Source of the DNA: Paramacrobiotus metropolitanus
Taxonomy: Eukaryota; Tardigrada; Eutardigrada; Parachela; Macrobiotidae
Assembly: GCF_019649055.1 (NCBI RefSeq)
Contig: NW_026570249.1
Span: forward strand, 1-64,000
Length of the DNA stretch: 64,000 nt
Direction of reading: 5' to 3'
The notes below the pieces were generated by a model that was not told the DNA's origin, did not search any database, and worked only from the letters and a program-made list of their open reading frames with translations. The position numbers and the translations under genes are program-made. Below, one piece after another: positions 33,652-43,324 of the stretch (position 1 is its first letter; each line of letters opens with the position of its first letter).

Positions 33652-34542
33652 CTAAAGATAGGCCGGTGCCGCCATCTTATCCCTCTTCCGGATACTATTT
33701 ATGATATCCAATGTTATCGTCGTAACATGGGCTATCTGGTCACTAGACACCGGTTTCAGTGGTTGTGACGGCCCAGCCTTTGCTGGTGGTTCTGGTTTTG
33801 GTTCCGGAATTTCCGGGGAATTGTCTCTACCATTAGACTCATCACTCCCTTTTTGAGCCGTTGTACTACAACGCTCGTCAATCATGAGCCGCGGCTGTTT
33901 GTCCTCATCCGAGGATGATGAGGGCTGACGTCTCAGTCTTTCCCGAACCTGAACGACACGCCTTTGCGTCTCTTCCCTTTCTTCTTCTAATTTACGCTTT
34001 TTATCCTCTTCGCTAGGCGAAGTCGTGCTTTGCACACGATACGGGTTTGTCCTACTGGATATTGCTGCGCTAGCAGCGGGCGACGGTGTTCGCGTTCCTC
34101 CCAACTGAGGAATTATATAATCTAATTCCTTCTTTATTTGTACCAGTGTCCCGGTGCGTGACTCAGCTGGGATTTTCCCTTGCGAATTCGGAGTTTGCTG
34201 CCCAGAACTTAGCTGGCGTGAGATCGGTGCTTGCACGACTCCTAACGGAGTTGGAAACCGAATTACTGGCTGCTTTGAGCCATGCTCTTTCCAGAACTCC
34301 GGGGGCGGTTGCACTTGCAACTGTGAACGGATCTGAGTCAACACCTGCGGCGTGTTATACACATGCTGCGGTATCGTAACTACTCGAAGTTCTCTCCCAT
34401 TCGGAGCGTCTGTTTTCGTCGGGGCAAAAGGGCCTTCCATTATGAAGGATTGTCCCCAACGTTGCCTATCTCTGGCCTCTTGCCGCTCATGGTCGGCGAT
34501 CAGCTTTGCTAATCGCTCGTCGGCGTCTGCCGGTGGTTTCGG
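33652..34542 (-). CDS. Retrotransposon accessory ORF2, disordered charged protein
   Basis: 297 codons counted from the ORF1 stop (34543-34545), or 262 from the first ATG at 34440. The frame is the same as ORF1 and only one TAA lies between them. The upstream 34 codons are open and charged. Seen features: Gln/Pro-rich first half, a KKRKLEEEREETQRR coiled-coil-like basic/acidic stretch, a poly-Ser acidic patch (SSSSDED), a Pro/Glu-rich region and a short C-terminal helix. No family recognised. It is probably an intrinsically disordered linker in a larger readthrough product. Confidence 0.5.
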   Translation of the reverse strand, partial: PKPPADADERLAKLIADHERQEARDRQRWGQSFIMEGPFAPTKTDAPNGRELRVVTIPQHVYNTPQVLTQIRSQLQVQPPPEFWKEHGSKQPVIRFPTPLGVVQAPISRQLSSGQQTPNSQGKIPAESRTGTLVQIKKELDYIIPQLGGTRTPSPAASAAISSRTNPYRVQSTTSPSEEDKKRKLEEEREETQRRVVQVRERLRRQPSSSSDEDKQPRLMIDERCSTTAQKGSDESNGRDNSPEIPEPKPEPPAKAGPSQPLKPVSSDQIAHVTTITLDIINSIRKRDKMAAPAYL

Positions 34543-35073
34543 TTATTTACTCCGTTTAGGCTTCGCCCTCAACGCTTTCTCTACTCCTTCCTTTGAAGGT
34601 GATTTAATCGGTTTTTTCACAATCGACTCGTAAGGCACTTCTTCGACTTCTTTTGAGGTCCCTGCCGCATCACTTTGTGCTTTTGCGCGCGCTACGATGG
34701 CCTTTGCCAACCTTTCCGCAGGCGGAGTAATATGCAGTTGATCAACTGCAGCTATTTCCTCTGGTTGGGCAGCAGTCGCTGCCAATGAGTGTCTGTACGA
34801 TGCCAAGTCGCGTTCCCGATTACTTCGTAAAATTAATTCATATTCGGCATATGATGCCACTATTACTGGATCAGTCTGCGTGCTACGTGACATAGTCACT
34901 GGAATTACTTCTGGTGCCACATTGGGCAAATTACCGGCGTTTTGAACATTCTGGACATTTGGGGCAGCAATTCGCTGCATCGGACGGTAAGCTTGATTTC
35001 CCGCTACGGGTGGGGCGAAGAATCGAGGATTACCTCTGCCAACCGGTCGGTTCGGTCGCTGATCGCGGTCCAT
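34543..35073 (-). CDS. Retrotransposon accessory ORF1, Arg/Pro-rich head
   Basis: 176 codons from ATG at 35071-35073. A strong 3' splice site (T-rich tract, CCATTGCAG) lies 11 bases upstream on the coding strand, shortly after the pol ORF stop. The head is rich in Arg, Pro and Asn (RDQRPNRPVGRGNPR) with repeated NVQN/NLPNV units. The middle is helical and charged, and the tail is Lys-rich. It ends with TAA followed directly by an open frame into ORF2. It is probably the first product of a spliced downstream mRNA. No family recognised. Confidence 0.6.
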   Translation of the reverse strand: MDRDQRPNRPVGRGNPRFFAPPVAGNQAYRPMQRIAAPNVQNVQNAGNLPNVAPEVIPVTMSRSTQTDPVIVASYAEYELILRSNRERDLASYRHSLAATAAQPEEIAAVDQLHITPPAERLAKAIVARAKAQSDAAGTSKEVEEVPYESIVKKPIKSPSKEGVEKALRAKPKRSK

Positions 35074-35194
35074 TGCGGAAATATCTGCAATGGAAAAAAA
35101 TACACAATTTAATTGTGGATTTTTGTACGGTATTTTGATTAAGCTTCGCTTTCCTATCTTATTTCAATTAAAACGATCGTTTTAATTTATCATT
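35074..35194 (-). promoter_or_regulatory. Spacer after pol with probable 3' splice site for ORF1
   Basis: About 120 non-coding bases. Reading on the minus strand, an AT-rich stretch is followed by a T-rich tract and CCATTGCAG|ATATTT, then the ORF1 ATG. Confidence 0.5.
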
Positions 35195-38100
35195 TTATTT
35201 CTTACGCACTTTGTACGGTAGTTCAATAACTACACGGTTAACCCTAATGTATCCATTAGCGCTTTTGCGCAGTTTCAACATGAATCGCTTTTTTGGTACT
35301 GATTTATTAGCGCTATTGCGCTGAGTATTACTATCACCATCGTCCACGGTTTCCCATTCCTCTGTATCGTTTACAGGGGAATCATTCGCAGGATTATCTG
35401 CGGAGGTACGGACCACATCGTTATGGGGAAGTTCGCTCAGTCCGTGACTTTCTAACAAATCTTTAATTAGTAAAGTCTCGCTCTTGCGGTCTTCCTCTGT
35501 AGCTTTGTACGGTTTAAGTCTTTCACAGTTTACAATTCTAATTTCTTCCGATTTATCGGAATTAATTCTCTTTATTTCCACAGCATTTGTGTATGGAAAT
35601 CCCACGATTTCCCACGGTTCTATTTCGAATTTACGACGGAAAGACTCCGTTTCGCCTTTCTTTTTCTCTATTTTGAGAATAACTCGGTCTCCTATGTTAT
35701 ATGTATCATCAGATCGCCGTTTGTCGAAACGTTCGGCATTCTTTTCGAATTCTGTATTTATATGGATTTCGGCGATTTCACGAGCCCGTTTCAAATTATA
35801 CTGGAGATCTTCCAGGTAGTCCCGAATTGTCGGGTGATCTACCGGTAAATTTGTTTTTGTTTCTGTATCTGCAGGAATAACCTGCTCTCTTCCGTATAAC
35901 ATAAAGTAAGGTGACATATTTGTCGTTTTATTTGCTACCCGGTTTTTTCCAGCAATAACGAACGGTAGGACTTTGTCCCAATTTCGCTCGCGGCCATCAC
36001 TGGCGTACATCGCGAGTGAATCGGCAATTGTTTGCATTTGTCGTTCGACAAGTCCGCGCCCGATCGGGTGATACGCAGCACCAAAATGGTGCTGTATTCT
36101 TAAACGTTTATTTATTGCTTCCAATAAATGGTTATGGAAGTGTGTTCCTCTGTCTGTATTCAATATCTGTGGTGTCCCGTAAGGCAAGAACACGTCATAG
36201 ATTAAGAAATTAGCGACAGTTTCCGCTTTTGCATCTGGTATCGGTTTTGCAATTACGAATTTCGTGAGTTCGTCTATCGCTACGGCGATATAGGTATTTC
36301 CCCGTGTTGTTTTGGGCAATGGCCCTTTTAAATCTACTTGCATTCTAAACCACGGCTCGCCGATAGCGAGCTGCTGCAGTTTGCCGGGTGGCGCTTTGCG
36401 CAGTGTTTTGCGATGCTGGCATGCAAAACAATGATCTACGTACTTGATAATCTGAGAGACCATATTCTCCCAGAAATACCGCAAGGCGATCGCCTGATAA
36501 GTTTTGGCGCGGCCTAGATGACCGCTAGCTGGTGCATCATGCATTGCATGCATGATGTCGACTCTCATGTGCTTTGGCACGACAAAACGGCGGTTAATTC
36601 GGCCGTCTTTCTCTGAAATCTTATATAATACACCATTCCATAATTCATAGCCGGAATAACCGGGTCGTTTTAATAAGTGTACGCTTTCTACGCGTCCTTC
36701 TAGCGCATGAATTATGCGCTCCACATTGGGATCTTTCTCCTGTTCGGTACGATAAAATTTGAAGTTGTCTTCAACTTCCTCATGATCGGCTCCATCCTTA
36801 ATCGTTACTACACGAATAGTCGGAGTACTGAATTTAGAATCTTTAAACTCATCCCAGTCATCGTCTGGGCATTCTATAGCTTCTCCTACCGGGTGTCTAC
36901 TCAACGCGTCAGCGTTATCACACTGTTTTCCCGGTCTATACAGTATAGTCATTTTATGGCTGCTTAGCTGGAGTGCCCAGCGCGTTAAACGGCCATTTAA
37001 CCCCTCTTTGCGGGAAACCGATCTCAATAAATTAGTTAAAGCCTGGTGGTCAGTCTGTACTGAGAAATGCGAGTACTCAATAAAGTGTCGAAATTTTCGA
37101 CATGCAAAGACTACTGCCATGCACTCTAGTTCCGTAATCGGATACTTTTTCTCAGCGTCTGTGAGCAATTTGCTCGCATAAATGATCGGGTGTCCATCTT
37201 GGTGCAATATCGCACCAATTCCTATTGTGGATGCATCGCATTCAATTACGGTCGGTTTACTTGGATCAAATTTTGCCAGTACTGGTGCATTAATTAATGC
37301 TGATTTCAAATCAGCAAATTCACTGTCGTGATCTATCGACCAATTCGCTTTCACATCAATTTCTCCTTTTAATAAGCCGTATAGACGGCGTGTTCTACCG
37401 GCAAAATCCTTAACGAATTTCCGGTAATAATTACACAGTCCTTGGAATGACCTCAGATCTTTTTCTGTCTCTGGCTTTGGGTATTTCTCAATAGCTGCTA
37501 TTTTATCAGGATCTGTTTTTATTCCGTCCTTGGACACAATATGTCCAAGGAAATGTAGCTCCGTTTCGCCAATATGGCACTTACTCGGTTTCAATGTGAA
37601 ACCAGCCTTTAAAAGGCACTCACACATTAAACGTATTTTACGTTTAAGATCTGCGAAGTCTTTAGCGGCAGCAATAATATCGTCCAAATAAGCGAAAATA
37701 TTTTCGCAATGGACGTCCGACAGTGTCCTGTTCATGGCTTCCTGAAACGTTGCAGGGCCATTACAGACGCCGAACGGCATTCTTAAAAATTCATAGAGTC
37801 CGTCCTGCGTAATAAACGCAGTTTTTTCTATCGAATCTTCGTGCATTTGCACCTGCCAGAATCCGGCATTACAATCGAAGCCACAATAGTATTTATTGTC
37901 AGCTACTGCTTGCAGTAACTCATCCGGATTAGGAAGAGGATAATTGTTCTTTTTCGTAGCGTCATTTAATTTTATATAGTTCACGCAAAATCGCGTGCCG
38001 ATAGTTCCATCGGGATTTTTCTTACTAGCTAATACTACGGGAAAACACCAGGGAGAATTCGATTTTCGAATTATCTCTTTTTCCAGCATTTCGTTTACAT

Positions 38101-38242
38101 GCTCTTGAATGATCTCGCGGCCTCGCCACGAGGTTCTATGCGGTTTACATTTAATCGGTGCAATATCACCGGTATCAATTTGGTGCTTAACTATTTGGAC
38201 ATCGCCAAACGGGCGGGTTTTTGTTGCAAATCGGATATTCAA
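35195..38242 (-). CDS. pol: Retrotransposon Pol: reverse transcriptase, RNase H, integrase
   Basis: 1015 codons. RT (residues about 20-240) shows LPNPDELL, FRMPFG-type LRMPFGVCNGPATFQ and the catalytic YLDDI. RNase H (about 300-450) has ECDAS, the ELECMA glutamate, TDHQAL and NADALSRHP. Integrase (about 560-900) begins with an HHCC zinc domain (HDAPASGHLG .. CFACQH) and has the DDE triad in QVDLKG, NTDRGTHF and GLVERQ. A C-terminal Lys-rich domain follows. The order RT-RH-IN is that of Ty3/gypsy. All catalytic motifs that I can see are intact. The start has no ATG: the frame overlaps the protease ORF by 56 bases and would need a frameshift or a 1-base repair to join. Confidence 0.93.
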   Translation of the reverse strand: MNIRFATKTRPFGDVQIVKHQIDTGDIAPIKCKPHRTSWRGREIIQEHVNEMLEKEIIRKSNSPWCFPVVLASKKNPDGTIGTRFCVNYIKLNDATKKNNYPLPNPDELLQAVADNKYYCGFDCNAGFWQVQMHEDSIEKTAFITQDGLYEFLRMPFGVCNGPATFQEAMNRTLSDVHCENIFAYLDDIIAAAKDFADLKRKIRLMCECLLKAGFTLKPSKCHIGETELHFLGHIVSKDGIKTDPDKIAAIEKYPKPETEKDLRSFQGLCNYYRKFVKDFAGRTRRLYGLLKGEIDVKANWSIDHDSEFADLKSALINAPVLAKFDPSKPTVIECDASTIGIGAILHQDGHPIIYASKLLTDAEKKYPITELECMAVVFACRKFRHFIEYSHFSVQTDHQALTNLLRSVSRKEGLNGRLTRWALQLSSHKMTILYRPGKQCDNADALSRHPVGEAIECPDDDWDEFKDSKFSTPTIRVVTIKDGADHEEVEDNFKFYRTEQEKDPNVERIIHALEGRVESVHLLKRPGYSGYELWNGVLYKISEKDGRINRRFVVPKHMRVDIMHAMHDAPASGHLGRAKTYQAIALRYFWENMVSQIIKYVDHCFACQHRKTLRKAPPGKLQQLAIGEPWFRMQVDLKGPLPKTTRGNTYIAVAIDELTKFVIAKPIPDAKAETVANFLIYDVFLPYGTPQILNTDRGTHFHNHLLEAINKRLRIQHHFGAAYHPIGRGLVERQMQTIADSLAMYASDGRERNWDKVLPFVIAGKNRVANKTTNMSPYFMLYGREQVIPADTETKTNLPVDHPTIRDYLEDLQYNLKRAREIAEIHINTEFEKNAERFDKRRSDDTYNIGDRVILKIEKKKGETESFRRKFEIEPWEIVGFPYTNAVEIKRINSDKSEEIRIVNCERLKPYKATEEDRKSETLLIKDLLESHGLSELPHNDVVRTSADNPANDSPVNDTEEWETVDDGDSNTQRNSANKSVPKKRFMLKLRKSANGYIRVNRVVIELPYKVRKK

Positions 38243-40150
38243 GGAATATTTCTTTAATTTCTCGGATTTCCTGTGCGGTTAATTCAGGATTTATTTTTAA
38301 TTCGTCAACTGCTTTTATCACAGTCTCCTGTTCTTCTGGTGTCATTTCAGCCAACATTGTGGCATTAACCTGGATATTTATATCAGGGATTTCTTCGTAC
38401 GGTTCTAAATAGCCAATAAATTGGCCTTTCTTAATTGACTGCCGCTGATGTTGAAAGTTAACGAATACCATATCAAATTTTTTATTTTGTGGTTTAACCA
38501 CTCCCTCCATCGGTTTTATCCGCCGTTCCATATACAGGTGCGGACTAGGAAGGAATAAAAATTTATCAGTATCGAACTGCTCATCTGCATCGAATTGGAC
38601 ATTTACTGTCGCCCAATTAGTACCCGGATTAATTAGTAGTTTTTCGCCGGCGAAGACTTTAATAGGCTTAGCGCGTGTGCCGCGGTAAGTGGGGTTAATG
38701 CTCGGAGACTCGGAAAATTCCCAAGTCGGAGATTCATTAGTGATCACGGCAGAATCAGTGGGCCCTACCAATTCTGCATTTACGATAATTAAATTGTTAG
38801 AATCCGGTACTACTTCGATGTTAGCTTGATTAATTAAATTATTGTTAGTTTCGTTACTAGCGGCAATATTGAGGGAATTCCTCACTACGATAGGCGGATC
38901 ATCCTTTAAAAATTCAACTACCTGCGCCATCGGCGCGAAACTGACTGATCGATTATGGTTCGCTACGGTTTTAACATCCGTTTCATTTACGTAATTGTTG
39001 AGCGGTTTACACTCGTTCAGCTGGTACGGCAATACTGGCAATTTACGCCGTTCTAATTGCGCCAATATGCGCAAAGGTGTCCGTAGTACATACGGTAGCG
39101 GTATTTTAAAATATTTAAAAATTTCGTTTAGGTGTCTCTGTTTCTCCTCCAAAGCGGCGTACTCCGCTCTGTACTGCTTAGCCAAATTACGAACAATTTC
39201 TTCTGCTTTTGCAGAATCGATACCGGGCACCGGTGTTTCATCGTCCAGGAATAAATACATGACGTTAGTACCGTCTTCTTTAGCTTTAATTAGGTCTTGT
39301 ATTTCTTTTATGAGTACTCTGTACTCCCCCCCCAAAGACGTCGAGACGTCGCCTTTGTGGCTAACCGGGCTTTTATCTGTTTTTTTAATACCGGCTTCTG
39401 ATTGCCGACTGGTTTCGCTACAATCCCTACTGTGGCATTTGCCACGGGTATCGGGGAAGACTTCATTCCCTTCTGGTACGGCACTTTCCTCTGCTTGTAG
39501 CTCCTCTACGGACTTGTCAATTTCTCCCGTTGCCACGGGTATCGGGAAGACTTCTTCCACTACGGTGTTTGTCGTTTGAATAACCGGCGACGCCGGTTCG
39601 TTCATTATTAACGGTCCCGGTTTCTTATCGGGCTGATATTCTAAATATCGCAATTTGTTGTGCCGGACGGCATAAAATTTATCCAGCAGGAAATCCTGCC
39701 CCAACAGTACTTTTACTTCATCGGTCGTTGGCTTAATATAAGCCGAATGCAAAGATTCGAAATCTTTAATTTTAATTGCTATTCTACAGTAATGTGTTTC
39801 GAGGAATCCACGGACTCCTCCGATACCGCGAATATGTAGCGGTTTAATTAATGGTATTCTTGCAGCTTTAATTTCGTTTGCAAATTCACTAGAAATTAGT
39901 GAAGTCTCCGCACCGGTGTCAATCATCACTGGTACTTCGCAATAATTTATTATTGCTTTCAGCATTAATGGTGCGGTTCTCTTAGGTTCGTCGTTGTCAG
40001 TTAAAGTTGTAAGGTTAATATCAGCATCGCTGATATCCGATAATTCATCGGCATCCATTTCGACTACTCGTAATCCATTGATTACAGTTTCTTCGGTTTT
40101 ATCCGGCGGTTTGGGTGGAATCGGGTCGGTAAAGCCGGAATTTACCGCCC
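38187..40150 (-). CDS. pro: Retrotransposon aspartic protease region
   Basis: Open from about 40150, with the first ATG at 40058 (623 codons). The retropepsin signature DTGAETSLIS sits near residue 50 after the ATG, and a conserved IRGIGG flap-like motif follows. A long acidic, probably disordered segment comes next, and then a second region that leads into the RT N-terminus (EIREIKEIFLEYP). The homology to the RT lead-in continues across the ORF end into the Pol frame. The break at 38187-38242 therefore looks like a one-base indel rather than a natural protein end. It cleaves the Gag-Pol polyprotein. Confidence 0.85.
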
Positions 40151-40981
40151 CTACTCGTTTTCCTGATCGGCCAAACCGGAAAACGGATTATTATCCGGTA
40201 ACGGTGATCCTGGCGTCGGGCGTATCCGATCTTCTACTGTGCCAGTACTCTGGCGGGAATTACTCCTCTGCCTGGCTGGCGAATTAGGCTCACTTCCTGA
40301 CTGACTGCCGTTACGGCGCTGATAGAAATCGGCGGCATATCGCCGATTTCCGGTTTCTGGATCGTGATAGGCTAGGTATGTCGGATTTTCACATCGCGGT
40401 TTATCGCGGAACTGACAGTCTCGGAAGTAGTGCCCGCACAAATCACAATGCTGGCAGTACTTCACCACTCTATTGCCACGCAGAGTTTTCTGCAAGGCCG
40501 GCGACCGATCAGTCGCTTCCTGTATTTTACTGGCATTGTTAGCCCACTGTTCCTTGCGCGAAGGCGCACGATTATCCCCACCGCTATTGCGACTATCATA
40601 ACTTTCAGCTTTGCTAATATTACTCTGACTGCTAGCGGCACGACTGCCGTAGTTAGATTTTCCGCTATTTTTACTACTTGGCCGCGGCGGGCTGGCTGCC
40701 GCTGCCGCATAAGTCTTTGGTTGTACTTGTACAGTTCGTACAGTTACTGCCTCGCTATCGCGGTCCTGTTTGCGTCGGACGTTGCCAACAGGAATTACAT
40801 ATTTCTCAGGATTGTTTGACGACAAATAGCGGATTATTTCCAGAAATTGTTCTGGTGTTAGCGGTCTTATTATCTCTATTTTATCGTGCAACTTCTCGTG
40901 GGTTTTCAACCCTTTTACGAGGAAGTTTACGACTTGTTCCGGTGATCCGTTAAATCCCGCGCGATCGCGCAATGTCATCAT
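40151..40981 (-). CDS. gag: Retrotransposon Gag C-terminal part with CCHC zinc knuckle
   Basis: 276 codons in a different frame from the upstream gag ORF, overlapping it by 32 bases. The N-terminal part continues the capsid region. The middle is Ser/Asn-rich and basic. A single nucleocapsid knuckle of the C-x2-C-x4-H-x4-C type is seen as CQHCDLCGHYFRDC, followed by more cysteines. The tail is Ser/Arg-rich. It packages element RNA. The overlap suggests a one-base indel, or a +1 frameshift between the two gag parts. Confidence 0.85.
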   Translation of the reverse strand: MMTLRDRAGFNGSPEQVVNFLVKGLKTHEKLHDKIEIIRPLTPEQFLEIIRYLSSNNPEKYVIPVGNVRRKQDRDSEAVTVRTVQVQPKTYAAAAASPPRPSSKNSGKSNYGSRAASSQSNISKAESYDSRNSGGDNRAPSRKEQWANNASKIQEATDRSPALQKTLRGNRVVKYCQHCDLCGHYFRDCQFRDKPRCENPTYLAYHDPETGNRRYAADFYQRRNGSQSGSEPNSPARQRSNSRQSTGTVEDRIRPTPGSPLPDNNPFSGLADQENE

Positions 40982-42626
40982 TGACTGATAATGTTTCCAG
41001 AGTCTCTTGACCTGGCTTATACATACGGTTTGCTAATTCAGCGAGCGCATTTACTGCTCTTTTCGAGTCGCCAAAACGGGCGATTAGTTGTTTCTTCCAC
41101 TCTTTATAAGTTGTCGGCGGCGTCGCCGACGTTATCAACCCATTATACCAAATAATGGCATCGTCTTTAAGGCAATACGCCAATTCAGTAATCTTCCTTT
41201 CGTCAGTTACCCAACGATTTGCGGTTGCCGCGTGCTCAAATTTAATAATAAAACTGTCGATGTCCTCTTTACTACCATTGTAGTTGGGACGCGGTACGGG
41301 CTGTCGCATCACTTCAGCCAAATCCGATTTTCTCACGGGACTTACGGTCCTGCTTTGTCCGATGCCCGCTCGCTGAATTTCTTCCCGCAAAATACTGCGG
41401 ATAAACTGCTGCTTGTCAGCACTCGGCATTTCCCGGGAACCACTCTCGTTCACTGCCGAGGGTGTATGCTGTACACGGGATGATTCTGCTTCAGTGTTAG
41501 CGGCATAAGCCCTACTAAGCGGCCGTTCGCCGTATTCCACTGCCTCTGGATTCATCTGCCGGTCATACAGTACTCGATAATCCCTCGCAAGGGAATTGAA
41601 TTTCCCAATAAGGGACTTATGCTCCGTTTGGTTTTCGTACAGCATAGACTGCACATTCTTCAGGTCTGTTACGTGATTAAAATTAGCGATTTTCAGCCGC
41701 TGATTTTCTTGCCATACTTGATCAAGCATGGTGTCTTCTTCAGCTAATTGCTGGTTCATCTCGGAGTTTCTAGCACGAGCTTCATCTACTTTTGCCTTCA
41801 GTTCGGCGATTGCCGCATCCTTTTCGCCTATTACGGCCCTCAGGCCTAACACAATCTTTTCCATATTTTTAAAGGAATTGTGGGCGTGCTGGTACTGATT
41901 TTTATGGTGTTGTACTTCGTCTTCAGCTACTTCTAGCTTTCTTTGCAAATCTTTAATCGCTACCTGATTAGCCGAAATTGTTTCGGTTGCCTGTTTTAAT
42001 TCCACAACGGTGGAACCTGTTGCCGGCTTAGCCGCGGAGGTCAACAATTCATTTAAATTAGCAGTGTATGATTGCGTTTTACGCAATGTACTCGGTACTA
42101 CCGTCACAGGTTCTTCTTCTTCCGTTGTTACGGATTTATTTAGTTCGCTTTCGCTTACATGGGTGAATGACCCCGTTGTGGCAGTGGATTCCGTAGTACT
42201 TTCAGACCGTTCCGGCGCAGGCGCGCGTTCCTCTTCCCGATTATCGGGATTAACTTGTCTAACTTTGTCTGGCGTCAACGGCCTGAAAAACAACTGATCA
42301 GGCGGCTCCATCACGGGCGTATCAAGGAGATTATCTCCTTGATCCATTCCGGTCACTTTACGCGGTTTACGGGTTTTATCTTGGAGGACTTTGTGGGTAA
42401 TTTCCACACCTGCCTCCTTCAGCTGGTTTGCCTTACTACGAGTAACTTTATCCGGTTGTGGAGCTCCGCTTGTACCAGCCTTTGCTGGATCGTCAGTTAT
42501 CCCTTTCAGTACTTTACTGGCTGACTTTAGGACGTCTTCTACGCCCTGTTTCAACCTGTCAATGGCCTGGGCTGTAAATAGCCTGCCCCACGCAATTCTA
42601 TTAGGCTGCTCTGCAGCTACACACAA
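40950..42626 (-). CDS. gag: Retrotransposon Gag N-terminal part (matrix/capsid-like)
   Basis: About 558 codons in an open frame without an early ATG; the first in-frame ATG is at 42347. A frame upstream of 42626 extends to a TGA and is hydrophobic. A coiled coil spans roughly residues 215-330 (heptad-rich, QAIKDLQRKLEVAEDEV). The C-terminal part has the retrotransposon gag capsid pattern (WVTDERKITELAYCLKDDA, then WKKQLIARFG). It forms the particle. The missing start implies either translation from a spliced leader region, a non-ATG start, or damage to this copy. Confidence 0.85.
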   Translation of the reverse strand: MCVAAEQPNRIAWGRLFTAQAIDRLKQGVEDVLKSASKVLKGITDDPAKAGTSGAPQPDKVTRSKANQLKEAGVEITHKVLQDKTRKPRKVTGMDQGDNLLDTPVMEPPDQLFFRPLTPDKVRQVNPDNREEERAPAPERSESTTESTATTGSFTHVSESELNKSVTTEEEEPVTVVPSTLRKTQSYTANLNELLTSAAKPATGSTVVELKQATETISANQVAIKDLQRKLEVAEDEVQHHKNQYQHAHNSFKNMEKIVLGLRAVIGEKDAAIAELKAKVDEARARNSEMNQQLAEEDTMLDQVWQENQRLKIANFNHVTDLKNVQSMLYENQTEHKSLIGKFNSLARDYRVLYDRQMNPEAVEYGERPLSRAYAANTEAESSRVQHTPSAVNESGSREMPSADKQQFIRSILREEIQRAGIGQSRTVSPVRKSDLAEVMRQPVPRPNYNGSKEDIDSFIIKFEHAATANRWVTDERKITELAYCLKDDAIIWYNGLITSATPPTTYKEWKKQLIARFGDSKRAVNALAELANRMYKPGQETLETLSVNDDIARSRGI

Positions 42627-43324
42627 AAGAACGGCTATCGCTGATAGGAATCAGCTAGTTCTTTGACATGACTTTCAGACAGAATCGGGGAAATCCGCTC
42701 CACTGAGCCATCGCTCCGTTACAAATAACCTTTGCAAATAGTAATTTGTGTGCTCCGTTAATAATCAAATCAAACAATATTCTCGAAATAGAACGATCGT
42801 TCTCCTACAGAAGGATGTCATCCAAATACACCACAACGATATCTGTTACAATAATCCGTACAACTCTGCCATCTATTACGATAGCCAAAACTTTCTTCAT
42901 TTTGGACTGTACAATATGCAGTTTAGTCGAGAGCGATCGTTCTCTTCCTTCCCCGTTTTCATAAAACGTTAGTTTCTATAAGACACTATTTTCTGGACAG
43001 AAATAATCCGTCCTTTAAGGAATTTATCCTAGTAAATTCAAAATTATAGGCTTAATGCCTACCACTTTGATACGTTGTCCGCGGTTCTTCTCCTTGCTGG
43101 CGGCCGCGTGCCTTCCGAACCAGCGACGCTCCTTGCTTCTGAAGTAGGGTTCTTCTTCTGCTGTTGCTGGGCTATCGCTGGTAAGCCAAGGTCTCCACCA
43201 AAGAGAGGAAACTTCCGTGTTACGGCGTGTTCAATGTGACGCCGTTATCGAGTGCAGAATGTCAACAAAACTACGGGAATGACAGGGATCTTAAGGCATC
43301 TCCACCATCTCGGAGAAGCGTCTA
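42627..43324 (-). other. Retrotransposon 5' leader
   Basis: About 0.7 kb between the 5' LTR and gag. The motif CGATCGTTCTC occurs twice (near 42792 and 42936, plus-strand reading). I could not recognise a tRNA primer-binding site next to the LTR: no TGG-starting stretch abuts it. Confidence 0.5.

Noticed and set aside
29961-35073. Envelope gene in the accessory block (errantivirus or retrovirus)
   Set aside because: None of the seven ORFs has a signal peptide plus a C-terminal membrane anchor; the hydrophobic stretch in ORF6 is internal and isolated.
38995-39579. 194-codon plus-strand ORF inside the retrotransposon
   Set aside because: Shadow of the protease-region ORF. Ser/Leu-rich composition typical of reverse reading.
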